Part shown: positions 1-6,964 of the stretch, piece after piece
Position numbering within the stretch: the first letter of the stretch is position 1
How the letters are laid out: each line of letters opens with the position of its first letter
Origin: Desulfobacterales bacterium
Lineage (GTDB): Bacteria; Desulfobacterota; Desulfobacteria; Desulfobacterales; C00003106
NCBI GenBank assembly: GCA_030613165.1
Contig: JAUWMN010000018.1
Span: 1-12,436 of the forward strand
DNA: 12,436 nt
Direction of reading: 5' to 3'
Made by a program: the position numbers and the translations under genes
Notes under the pieces: generated by a model
The model's database searches: none
What the model was told of the DNA's origin: nothing
What the model saw: the letters and a program-made list of their open reading frames with translations, nothing else

Positions 1-67
1 TTATAGTTGCCTCGTCGGCATCTCTATCTACACCGAGTGTTTCATAGTAGTCTCTTTTAGTTGCCAT
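1..67 (-). CDS. dnaJ: DnaJ chaperone, N-terminal fragment cut by window edge
   Basis: The first 22 codons read MATKRDYYETLGVDRDADEA followed by TI, which is the opening of the J domain of DnaJ (Hsp40). DnaJ is the cytoplasmic co-chaperone that delivers unfolded clients to DnaK and stimulates its ATPase. Only helix I and the start of helix II are present; the HPD motif, Gly/Phe region and zinc-binding region lie outside the window. The ATG is at 65-67, and an AAGGA-like element sits about 14 nt upstream, somewhat far. The gene begins 49 bp after the stop of the DUF4340 gene on the same strand and may be co-transcribed with it. No obvious heat-shock promoter is visible in the gap. Identification rests on the very conserved N-terminus. 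Confidence 0.9.
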   Translation of the reverse strand, partial: MATKRDYYETLGVDRDADEATI

Positions 68-116
68 CAGTCTGTATCGGTTCCTTTATTTTTTTATTTT
101 GCACTGTAATATAACC

Positions 117-647
117 TTACTTTTTACTGAGTTCATCACTATACTTGTTTACAATATTTTTTAGCCATGAATGAACCATGAGGATACGAGGTTCCTGATC
201 TATACGTACATATAAAAAACTACCGGTAGGGCTCTTGGAGCCTAACTGAATCGTTCGTTCTCTACCCAGGTTTTTTCCTTTCATAGCAATCAATATTGCT
301 GGTTGTGCGAGACCAAAATCAGCCAACCTTCCTTCCTCAAGCATTAATTCGCGTATCCAGTGTTCCGACACAAGCGCGTTTATTATCGATTCAATGTCAG
401 CCTTGTTCCCTTTAGCTCTAACCGGCTCTATTATAAACCAATCTTCTTGTTCTTTTTTAAGTATAAGGGTTATCTTAGATTTTTTTATACGCAAACCTTC
501 TACATCTTCAGCTTTAAATTTAAAAAGTTTTTTTGATTTGTCGAGTGCTTCCTTCTTTTTTCCCGTCCACGTGATCTCATAAAAATAGTAGAATGCACCT
601 AACAGGGCAAATATAACGGCAAAAAATACTATCCTCTTTTGTATCAT
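117..647 (-). CDS. Short DUF4340-domain protein (Gld-type ABC module partner)
   Basis: This is a 176-residue protein with one N-terminal membrane anchor (about residues 5-23, FFAVIFALLGAFYYF) and a long soluble part, presumably periplasmic. The soluble part resembles the repeat unit of DUF4340: a WFIIEPV segment near residues 70-76, LADFGLAQPA near 108-117, and a SKSPTGSFLYVRI stretch around 137-149. DUF4340 genes commonly follow GldG-like genes, as here, and are thought to assist that ABC-2 export system; the exact role is unknown. Members I recall are often about 300 residues or more. This one stops just after the first domain (NKYSDELSKK), so it may be a truncated or natural short form. 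The ATG at 645-647 is preceded by AAGG about 10 nt upstream, next to the edge of the repeat element at 659-819. Confidence 0.75.
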   Translation of the reverse strand: MIQKRIVFFAVIFALLGAFYYFYEITWTGKKKEALDKSKKLFKFKAEDVEGLRIKKSKITLILKKEQEDWFIIEPVRAKGNKADIESIINALVSEHWIRELMLEEGRLADFGLAQPAILIAMKGKNLGRERTIQLGSKSPTGSFLYVRIDQEPRILMVHSWLKNIVNKYSDELSKK

Positions 648-658
648 TTTATGACCTT

Positions 659-819
659 GGAGGCTGTCCGAGAATTATGTCCGTAACAAAAAAGAGTGAG
701 AACGAGACAAAATTTTCGCAAATTTGAGGAGAACAGCAGGCCTATTTGACGAAAACTTGCGGAAATTTGGGCCGTTTCTCACGCTTTTGCAGTAGGATCA
801 GAATTCTCGGTCAGCCTCC
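659..819. mobile_element. MITE-like imperfect palindrome, about 161 bp
   Basis: The two ends are inverted copies: GGAGGCTG at 659-666 and its complement at 812-819, continuing inward as CCGAGAATT on both sides. The similarity runs on through GTGAGAA and a CGCAA/TTT block, giving arms of about 67 nt (659-726 and 753-819) around a centre of about 26 nt. The arms are clearly related but diverged, roughly three bases in four by eye. There is no transposase gene inside. Size, long terminal inverted repeats and intergenic position fit a miniature inverted-repeat element. I see no convincing target duplication; the flanks share only TT or a loose CCTT. The right arm overlaps the end of the GldG-like gene and contains its stop codon. 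The parent transposon family is not identified. Confidence 0.7.
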
Positions 820-2375
820 TTACGCCTGTAACGAAGCACGACAACCCCCACCAGCAATATTGTGGAAGGCAAAAGAACCGTGGAAAGCCAGAAAATATTT
901 TTCCCCTCCATGGATGAAAGAAGCACTGGAGCGGACTTTTTAGATCTGGGACGAATTGTTATCAGGTTCTCCTCTCTTGAAAGCCAGCCGAGTGTGTTCA
1001 TAAAAAGATCCCGGTTCCCGGAAAGGTTCAGGTAGCCGTTTGAAGCAAAGTCTGAATCTCCAAAAACAACAATAGATGACGTCTTTGCCTTATCATATTT
1101 TTTATTATTAGTCTTTTCTTCTGTCTCGGATTCAACTTCACAAATAACAGCAATTGAGATAGAGCCTTTTATATCCTCTTTTGGATCAAAAGAGACCCTG
1201 CCTTGATTGAGTCCGTCAAGATCACTTTCCGCCCAGCTCTGTTCGCCTGTAAAGGCGAGTTCGGTCACATGCTTTTGTTTATCATCAGAGGAGGTGATCG
1301 ACCGTACAAGAGGGAAAAAAGATGCTGTCTTGAAATCTTGCGTGATCGGATGAGCTGCATATTTTGATATGATCGGCGTGAGATAATCCGCCCCCAAGAC
1401 GTTGCTCAACTTATCTATTATGATATCATTGCCCACCTTAACACCATATGGCTCTAAAAACCGAGAGAATCCCGTTCTTGCTTCCGGATCAAGAAGAACG
1501 ATTATGTTTCCCGCCCCTTGCATAAACTCATTGAGCATTCTTTCCTCTTCCGCAAGAATCTCAGCATCAGGGCCGGCGATTATAATAATCCCCGCGTCTT
1601 TGGGAATTTGCCTGGATCGCATAAGGAGTAGATTATTTACATGGTAATTTTGTGCCTCTATTTCCTCTCTTACAGCGCTGTATCCTTCTCTTGAAATATC
1701 TTTTATAGATCTTTCTCCATGCCCTGTAAGAAAGTATATCGTTTTTTTCTGATCCCGCATTACCCGCAAAATAGCATTGGTCAACTGTTCTTCAGATATA
1801 TCAATGACCTTTTCCTCTCTGTCATTGCTTTCTATCACGAATGTTTCATAATTTGTAATTTTAAAATGCTTTGCTTTTCCAGGGTAACGGTCGGGGTCAA
1901 CCAATTCAAAGGAAAAAGTTTTACAGTGGTAGGCATATTGGCCAAGAAGATCTTTGGCCTTTTCCCATCCAGATGTGGTTTCCTGCAAAAACGCGGTTAC
2001 GTGGAAGGGACGATCTGTTTTTTTCAATATGTTTATACTCTGTTCGGTGAGGGTGTGCCGTTTGTTTGACGTAAGATCAAAACGTTTGTAATGTTTAGCC
2101 GAAAAGGCTTCCACAAAGACCAAGATTCCAAACAGGAGTAATACCATGAGGATAGCATTTGTCCTGTACCGGGTAGACCGTTTCAGGAAATAGCTTCGAA
2201 TCATTCCGAAGTTACCTATCATATAAGCAATAATACAAGATGCGCCGACCAGCCATCCGATCCATAGCCGGCCCAAAACGAAGCTCATAGTATATGCCAA
2301 GGCAGAGGCTATCCACAGTAAAAACCCCACGTATCCAACTGTATCAAACAGTTTTTTTCGACTCATCTTTGCCAA
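798..2375 (-). CDS. GldG-like ABC transporter auxiliary protein
   Basis: This 525-residue membrane protein belongs to the GldG/ABC_transp_aux type. It has three hydrophobic segments near the N-terminus (about 13-34, 38-58, 73-92). The family signature around the junction to the soluble part is RFDLTSNKRHTL (98-109). A large extracytoplasmic domain follows, then a C-terminal helix (about 493-515) and a short basic tail. Such proteins work with an ABC-2 ATPase and permease; in Bacteroidetes GldA-F-G is needed for gliding, while the substrate in Proteobacteria is unknown. Two starts compete. TTG at 2375 has GGAG 8 nt upstream. ATG at 2366 gives an ATGA overlap with the permease stop. The last six codons (EADREF) and stop come from the repeat at 659-819, so the native C-terminus may have been slightly altered. 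Confidence 0.87.
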   Translation of the reverse strand: MAKMSRKKLFDTVGYVGFLLWIASALAYTMSFVLGRLWIGWLVGASCIIAYMIGNFGMIRSYFLKRSTRYRTNAILMVLLLFGILVFVEAFSAKHYKRFDLTSNKRHTLTEQSINILKKTDRPFHVTAFLQETTSGWEKAKDLLGQYAYHCKTFSFELVDPDRYPGKAKHFKITNYETFVIESNDREEKVIDISEEQLTNAILRVMRDQKKTIYFLTGHGERSIKDISREGYSAVREEIEAQNYHVNNLLLMRSRQIPKDAGIIIIAGPDAEILAEEERMLNEFMQGAGNIIVLLDPEARTGFSRFLEPYGVKVGNDIIIDKLSNVLGADYLTPIISKYAAHPITQDFKTASFFPLVRSITSSDDKQKHVTELAFTGEQSWAESDLDGLNQGRVSFDPKEDIKGSISIAVICEVESETEEKTNNKKYDKAKTSSIVVFGDSDFASNGYLNLSGNRDLFMNTLGWLSREENLITIRPRSKKSAPVLLSSMEGKNIFWLSTVLLPSTILLVGVVVLRYRRKEADREF

Positions 2376-3130
2376 CGTTTTGACTCCAACGATCGTATAG
2401 TGATGAACAGAAACAGGATGGTGAGATTAAAATAATATACGATATCGCGCGTATCAACGATCCCCTTGGAAAAATTCTCAAAATGTTTAAGAAATGATAA
2501 ATGTGCCAATAAACTTCCCCACCCTGATCCAGCAAATGTTTCACACCACCCCAAAAGCCAGAATATGAGGAGCGCTCCGAATGATCCTGCCGCTGCCACA
2601 ATCTGGTTCTCTGTAAATGATGAGAACATCAACCCCATGGCAATGAACGCGCCGCCCAAGAGGAAGAGACCTATATAACCCGTGATAACTGTACCGGTAT
2701 CCGGCGCCGCATACTTGTATAAGAGGGCGGGATAGAAGCCGGTCAGGGAGATCATAGCAAGAAAGATCGTAAACGCGGCAGCAAATTTCCCCATCAAAAG
2801 CTCAACTTCCCGTATGGGATAACTCATAATAAGTTCAAGTGTCCCTGTCTTTTGCTCTTCAGCAAAGAGTTTCATAGTAATAATGGGCATCATCATAAGC
2901 ATGAATACACTTATGTTTCTAAAGGTCGGCTTAAGAACTATTTCTGTAACATTAATGTCTCCCGCGTACTCCATCTGGGATGCCTGCAGGCTGATATTGC
3001 TAAAAAATGCAACGGAACTATAGAATATATATCCCGATAATACTAAAAAAGTAGTAAGAATCACATACGCAATAGGTGATGTAAAGTAGACATAAACTTC
3101 CCTTTTCCAGATACTATATATATTTCTCAT
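2363..3130 (-). CDS. ABC-2 type permease, GldF-like
   Basis: This 255-residue integral membrane protein has about six hydrophobic segments (roughly 18-43, 72-90, 110-133, 147-168, 178-197 and 232-247 by eye). The cytoplasmic coupling region AEEQKTGTLELIMSYP (90-105) is typical of ABC-2 permeases of the GldF/NosY type. It forms the membrane channel of an exporter driven by the ATPase encoded immediately upstream. The ATG at 3128-3130 lies 3 nt after the ATPase stop. The stop overlaps the start region of the GldG-like gene, so the three genes are almost certainly one operon with translational coupling. The N-terminus (RNIYSIWKREVYVYFTSPIA) matches the common start of this family. The substrate cannot be read from the sequence. 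Confidence 0.9.
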   Translation of the reverse strand: MRNIYSIWKREVYVYFTSPIAYVILTTFLVLSGYIFYSSVAFFSNISLQASQMEYAGDINVTEIVLKPTFRNISVFMLMMMPIITMKLFAEEQKTGTLELIMSYPIREVELLMGKFAAAFTIFLAMISLTGFYPALLYKYAAPDTGTVITGYIGLFLLGGAFIAMGLMFSSFTENQIVAAAGSFGALLIFWLLGWCETFAGSGWGSLLAHLSFLKHFENFSKGIVDTRDIVYYFNLTILFLFITIRSLESKRWQR

Positions 3131-3133
3131 TCT

Positions 3134-4066
3134 CTATCGTTCTTCTCTGGTAAGCCGGATAAATACATCTTCCAGGCTGGGCCGCACTGCGCGCATCTCC
3201 AGAAGCGACCATCCCGCGGTAATAATGGACCGGGACAATGTGCCCCGAATCTCTTTTCCGTCTTTTGTTTTTACTGTATAGCGACCGATTCCTGTTTTTT
3301 GATCAATTTCCGACGCAATCGATCCGACTCCAGGGATGCCTCGAAGTCTTGTAAGAACTTCAACCTCCGGCCCCTTGATTTCAAGGAACACCTTGTCTGC
3401 TGTACGCCCTGTAAGACATTGTGGAGTATCTATGGCTACAATTCGACCATTGTTGATGATGGCTACTCGCCGGCACATCATGCTGACTTCAGGGAGGATG
3501 TGGCTGCTGAGAATCACAGTTTTTCTACCTGCAAAGCCCATGATAAGCTTTCGAATATCCGTGATTTGCTTGGGATCAAGGCCTATGGTTGGCTCATCAA
3601 GGATTAGGACATCCGGATTACGGAGTATTGCCTGGGCGATACCAACACGTTGTCGGAACCCTTTAGAAAGTTTTCCTATTATGCGATTTTTGACCGGCAC
3701 AAGACTGCACCGGTCAAGCACTCTCGCGACCTCTTTTGTCGCATTTTTGGCTTCCACCCCTTTCATGCTTGCTGCAAACTTAAGGTAGGCCGACACCGGC
3801 ATCTCATTGTATATAGGCACGTTTTCAGGAAGATAGCCCAAACGCTTTCGAACTTCGATTGATTGATCAAAGACATCGAATCCGGCAATACGGGCAGAAC
3901 CGGATGTGGCCGGAAAAAGTCCGGTTAATATCCTGATAGTAGTAGTTTTTCCGGCTCCATTAGGACCGAGAAAACCGAGAATCTCACCTTTGTCCACATG
4001 AAACGACACATTCTTTATAGCGGTTATAGTGCCAAACCTTTTTGTCAATCTCGTTGCTTCAATCAT
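3134..4066 (-). CDS. ABC-2 transporter ATP-binding protein, GldA-like
   Basis: This 310-residue ATPase has all core ABC motifs: Walker A GPNGAGKTT (34-42), signature LSKGFRQR (133-140), Walker B with VLILDEP (153-159) and the H-loop histidine in LSSH (H189). The Q-loop region reads GYLPEN (77-82), the variant usual in ABC-2/GldA-type subunits rather than a plain Gln. Residues after about 215 form the C-terminal extension found in this subfamily. It powers the GldF-like permease encoded next. It is the first gene of the minus-strand block. Its ATG at 4064-4066 has only a weak GAG upstream, and a candidate promoter lies at 4140-4168. Genes annotated GldA, NatA or CcmA-like share this architecture; the context favours the Gld type. 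Confidence 0.93.
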   Translation of the reverse strand: MIEATRLTKRFGTITAIKNVSFHVDKGEILGFLGPNGAGKTTTIRILTGLFPATSGSARIAGFDVFDQSIEVRKRLGYLPENVPIYNEMPVSAYLKFAASMKGVEAKNATKEVARVLDRCSLVPVKNRIIGKLSKGFRQRVGIAQAILRNPDVLILDEPTIGLDPKQITDIRKLIMGFAGRKTVILSSHILPEVSMMCRRVAIINNGRIVAIDTPQCLTGRTADKVFLEIKGPEVEVLTRLRGIPGVGSIASEIDQKTGIGRYTVKTKDGKEIRGTLSRSIITAGWSLLEMRAVRPSLEDVFIRLTREER

Positions 4067-4135
4067 AATCTCAATTTAAAAGCTCGCAAAAAGGAGCCCG
4101 ACCCGAACAATTAGATACTTTTGAAATTTGGTTGC

Positions 4136-4160
4136 TAATATCATAAGTTATATGATATTA
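4136..4160. promoter_or_regulatory. Operator-like palindrome in a divergent promoter pair
   Basis: Arms TAATATCATA (4136-4145) and TATGATATTA (4151-4160) are perfect complements around a 5-nt centre. Each arm carries TATGAT on the strand reading outward. On the plus strand it is at 4151-4156, 17 nt after a weak TTGGTT (4128-4133). On the minus strand it is at 4145-4140, 17 nt after a weak TTTAAT (4168-4163). The -10 boxes are good (5 of 6) and the -35 boxes poor (about 3 of 6). A dimeric regulator bound here could cover both promoters. This is inference from pattern only. Confidence 0.4.
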
Positions 4161-4241
4161 ACATTAAATTAATAGGATCGAACAAAAAGGGCAAGTAAAT
4201 AGTTAAACATAACGCATCAGTTGTGTTTGTCAATAGTTGGC

Positions 4242-4281
4242 GTCCACTCAGAAAGGGTAGAACTACCATTTCTGAGCGGAC
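4242..4281 (+). repeat. 40-nt hairpin in the ubiE leader
   Basis: Arms 4242-4260 and 4263-4281 are complementary at 17 of 19 positions around a 2-nt loop. The outer part is GTCC(A/G)CTCAGAAA and the inner part GGTAG/CTACC. It ends 3 nt before the GGGAG (4285-4289) that serves as the ribosome-binding site of ubiE, so it could shape access to that site if transcribed. There is no T-run after it, so it is not a classical terminator. The sequence style resembles mobile-element ends, and it may be MITE debris rather than a dedicated regulator. Confidence 0.6.
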
Positions 4282-4299
4282 ACTGGGAGACCTTTGCAA

Positions 4300-4995
4300 A
4301 TGGAAGGAAAACATATACAAGAGATGTTTCAAGCAATTGCCCCGAGGTATGATTTTTTAAATCATTTCCTTAGCTTGAGGCGTGACATTCACTGGCGACG
4401 AGTACTGGTCAAAGCCCTCCGGGCGCCGTCTGAAGGTCGGGTATTGGATGTGGCTACAGGCACCGGGGATGTTGCTCTGGAAATCGGGCGTCAAAAGGGG
4501 AGATCGATTACAGTGTGGGGGATTGACTTTGCATTTAGAATGCTTCAATTAGGGAAAAAAAAGATAGTCGGAGCTAACTATTGTGTAGATATCAGACCGG
4601 TCCAAAGTGATGCGTTCCATCCGCCATTTAAATCAGGAGTGTTCGATGCCGTGACCATGGCATTTGGTATTCGAAATATCGCAGACAAGAAGAGGGTGCT
4701 GGAGGTCTTCCATGAACTTCTTAAAAAAGGGGGGCAGGTTCTCATTCTGGAGCTTACACTCCCCAAAATAGATTTTATGAAAAATCTCTACTTCATCTAT
4801 TTTCAAAAAATTCTTCCTATGATAGGTAAGATAATATCAGGGGATTCAGGGGCGTACAGTTATCTCCCGGATTCGGTTTTTAAGTTCCCCTCTCCAAAAG
4901 ATTTTTGCGAGCTTATGCGGGAGGCAGGCTTTGAAAAGGTCTACTACAAACCACTCACACTTGGAGTCTGTACACTTTTTATAGGGATTAAGTGA
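4300..4995 (+). CDS. ubiE: Demethylmenaquinone/ubiquinone C-methyltransferase UbiE (MenG)
   Basis: This 231-residue SAM-dependent methyltransferase has the UbiE/MenG N-terminal signature (APRYDFLNHFLSL, 14-26, then W32 RR) and SAM motif I VLDVATGTGD (48-57). It also has the AFGIRNI segment near 127-133 and the usual C-terminal FPSPKDFCELMREAGF block. It methylates the quinone ring in the last step of menaquinone synthesis; in an anaerobe of this kind the menaquinone role (MenG) is likelier than ubiquinone. The ATG at 4300-4302 is chosen because GGGAG lies 10 nt upstream; a TTG two codons earlier (4294) is possible. Length is normal. The first bases of the gene coincide with a GAGACCTTTGCAAA repeat motif. 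A small membrane-protein gene follows 45 bp later on the same strand. Confidence 0.93.
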   Translation: MEGKHIQEMFQAIAPRYDFLNHFLSLRRDIHWRRVLVKALRAPSEGRVLDVATGTGDVALEIGRQKGRSITVWGIDFAFRMLQLGKKKIVGANYCVDIRPVQSDAFHPPFKSGVFDAVTMAFGIRNIADKKRVLEVFHELLKKGGQVLILELTLPKIDFMKNLYFIYFQKILPMIGKIISGDSGAYSYLPDSVFKFPSPKDFCELMREAGFEKVYYKPLTLGVCTLFIGIK

Positions 4996-5040
4996 TAGAG
5001 GAATAGAGCTGAAAGCTCAAAGGATAGAGATCAGATAACC

Positions 5041-5307
5041 ATGAACGCAATTCGCACCCCCTCTTTTCGAAAAATTATTGTTCCATGGTATTCTTCAACC
5101 ATATTTTATGGTATTGTTTTGGTTGCGTCGGCCATGGTTTTAGTCTTTGCAATTACAGGTATTTTTATTGCAAAGAGCCAACCCGAGTATAAGCTTTTTT
5201 ATCGATTCCCATTAGTCCTATCACTCCTTGGAGGAATCCTTTTTGTTATCAATCTAAAGAGATTGTTGTTGCGGCTTATTAAAAGACTAACAGGGGAGAG
5301 AGATTAG
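5041..5307 (+). CDS. Small two-helix membrane protein, function unknown
   Basis: This 88-residue protein has two clear transmembrane helices, about residues 19-44 and 54-72. The N-terminus is basic (R5, R10, K11) and the C-terminal tail strongly basic (KRLLLRLIKRL, 73-83). The positive-inside rule predicts both ends in the cytoplasm with a short outside loop around SQPEY. I do not recognise a family. It starts 45 bp after ubiE on the same strand and is probably co-transcribed, so a link to quinone or membrane metabolism is possible but unproven. No strong ribosome-binding site is seen before the ATG; AAAGGA is about 20 nt upstream. Its TAG stop (5305-5307) overlaps the TAA of the convergent nadB gene. 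Coding is supported by good hydrophobic periodicity and full use of the space. Confidence 0.7.
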   Translation: MNAIRTPSFRKIIVPWYSSTIFYGIVLVASAMVLVFAITGIFIAKSQPEYKLFYRFPLVLSLLGGILFVINLKRLLLRLIKRLTGERD

Positions 5308-6920
5308 GAATGCCGTTCCAACACCGTATCCTTTTTCCAATTTTTGTCATCCTTGTACGGATATTGAAGATTGTAATGAAGCCCCCGGCTTTCTTCTCTT
5401 AACATGGCGCACTGTATTATCATATCCGCAACTTCAGCAATATTCCGCAATTCTATAATATCGCTTGTGACCTTGAAGTCCCAATAATATTCTAAAATTT
5501 CCTGCTTAATATTATCGATACGATGTTTTGCCCTATAAAGTCTCTTGTTTGAACGTACGATCCCTACATAATTCCACATAAACCGACGAATTTCATCCCA
5601 GTTCTGAGATACCATGATGGCCTCGTCACTGTCTGTAGCGCCTCCGGGATCCCACAAAGGAAGTTCGGGGATTGTGCTTTCGGAAAAAGAATTTAGTTCT
5701 TGTATAGATTGATGTGCTGCTTTGTCCGCAAACACAAGAGCTTCTAAAAGAGAATTGCTGGCGAGACGGTTTGCTCCGTGAAGACCGGTACAGGCCACTT
5801 CGCCGACAGCATAAAGTTGTTTAATATTAGTCTTTCCCGCATTATCGGTAACAACTCCGCCGCACATATAGTGGGCTGCCGGGACAACAGGGATTGGTTC
5901 TTTCGTCATGTCAATTCCAAAGGAGAGACATTTTTCATAAATATTAGGGAACCTGCGCCTAATAAAATCAGGGTTGCGATGCGTAATATCGAGATAGACC
6001 GATTCATCACCACTCTTCTTTAGTTCCATGTCGATTGAGCGTGCTATCACATCCCGACACGCCAAATCTTTGTGTGGATCATAATCTTCCATAAACGCAT
6101 GTCCCTTGGCAGTCACCAAGACGCCGCCTTCTCCTCGTACCGCCTCGGAAATAAGAAAATTTTTTGCGTCCGGATGATAGAGACAGGTGGGATGAAACTG
6201 TACAAATTCCATATTTGCAACCTTGGCGCCCGCCCTATATCCCATGGCTATACCGGCGCCTGTTGCCACATCCGGATTACTGGTATAAAGATAGACTTTG
6301 CACGATCCTCCAGTAGCAAGAGCAGTTGTCTTGGCTCCAAAGGTATGAACCTCATTTTTGTCAATATCAAGGGCATATGCTCCACAGCAATAATCTTCGT
6401 GGTTGGCGGTTACTAAACCACGCTTGAAGCTTTTTGAATATGTAATCAAATCTATAGCGACATGATTCTCAAAGATGGTAATGTTTTTGTGTTCCCGAGC
6501 CCTTCCGGCCAAGACCTTCTCTATCTCGCTGCCGGTCATGTCGCTTGCATGTATAATCCTGTTTCTGGAATGACCCCCTTCACGGCCCAAATCAAACGTC
6601 TTTTTGTCTGATCGAACGGCAAAGCATACGCCCATATCGAATAGTTCTTGGATCCGTTCTGGAGCCTCTCTTACTACCATTTCAACTACTGATTTTTTGC
6701 ATAATCCATCACCGGACTGAAGGGTGTCCTGAATATGAAGATCAAACGAGTCATTTGGGCCAAAGACCGAGGCAATCCCTCCTTGGGCATACCTGGTATT
6801 CCCTTCCATTATATCTTTCTTGGTTATCACCGCTACTGTAGCGTAATCCGCCACCTTTAGGGCAAATGTAAGGCCGGCGATTCCGCTTCCGATTACTAGA
6901 AAATCTTTTTTGTATTCCAT
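5304..6920 (-). CDS. nadB: L-aspartate oxidase NadB
   Basis: This 538-residue flavoprotein oxidises L-aspartate to iminoaspartate, the first step of de novo NAD synthesis, passing electrons to oxygen or, in anaerobes, fumarate. Visible features are the FAD dinucleotide loop GSGIAGL (11-17), EGNTRYAQGGIA (39-50), REGGHS (113-118), EFVQFHPT (238-245), SEAVRGEGG (258-266), the catalytic arginine in CRDVIAR (R289) and HYMCGG (H350). The succinate dehydrogenase/fumarate reductase flavoprotein subunit is related, but the YAQGGIA and REGGHS motifs, and the absence of sdh neighbours, favour NadB. Length is normal. The ATG at 6918-6920 has no clear ribosome-binding site. The gene starts 42 bp after the SH3-anchor gene and is likely co-transcribed with it. 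nadA and nadC are not in the window. Confidence 0.95.
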   Translation of the reverse strand: MEYKKDFLVIGSGIAGLTFALKVADYATVAVITKKDIMEGNTRYAQGGIASVFGPNDSFDLHIQDTLQSGDGLCKKSVVEMVVREAPERIQELFDMGVCFAVRSDKKTFDLGREGGHSRNRIIHASDMTGSEIEKVLAGRAREHKNITIFENHVAIDLITYSKSFKRGLVTANHEDYCCGAYALDIDKNEVHTFGAKTTALATGGSCKVYLYTSNPDVATGAGIAMGYRAGAKVANMEFVQFHPTCLYHPDAKNFLISEAVRGEGGVLVTAKGHAFMEDYDPHKDLACRDVIARSIDMELKKSGDESVYLDITHRNPDFIRRRFPNIYEKCLSFGIDMTKEPIPVVPAAHYMCGGVVTDNAGKTNIKQLYAVGEVACTGLHGANRLASNSLLEALVFADKAAHQSIQELNSFSESTIPELPLWDPGGATDSDEAIMVSQNWDEIRRFMWNYVGIVRSNKRLYRAKHRIDNIKQEILEYYWDFKVTSDIIELRNIAEVADMIIQCAMLREESRGLHYNLQYPYKDDKNWKKDTVLERHS

Positions 6921-6936
6921 GATAGATAAGAAAGTC

Positions 6937-6964
6937 AGCGCCGGCAGGCATGGGTACTGGCGCT
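6937..6964 (-). other. Weak hairpin between the SH3-anchor gene and nadB
   Basis: AGCGCC (6937-6942) and GGCGCT (6959-6964) are complementary and enclose 16 nt. On the minus strand the stem begins within the SH3-anchor stop codon and is followed by GACTTTCTT. It could attenuate or process the transcript before nadB, but the stem is only 6 bp and the following T-run is broken, so I do not call it a terminator. Confidence 0.25.

Larger units (their letters stand above)
4067..4299. promoter_or_regulatory. Divergent intergenic region between the ABC operon and ubiE
   Basis: This 233-bp gap separates two units transcribed away from each other and holds no gene. It contains an AT-rich part with a palindrome and candidate promoters for both directions (4128-4168), a 40-nt hairpin (4242-4281), and a GAGACCTTTGCAAA motif (4287-4300) that runs into the ubiE start codon. 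The only open frame across it is short, unconvincing and antisense to the start of ubiE. Confidence 0.6.

Noticed and set aside
746..943. A 65-codon plus-strand frame starting in the MITE-like repeat
   Set aside because: It runs antisense to the C-terminus of the GldG-like gene, with no recognisable protein and no ribosome-binding site.
3336..3788. A 150-codon plus-strand open frame
   Set aside because: It lies wholly antisense to the ABC ATPase, whose motifs are intact. Its composition is that of a shadow frame and it has no family-like motif.
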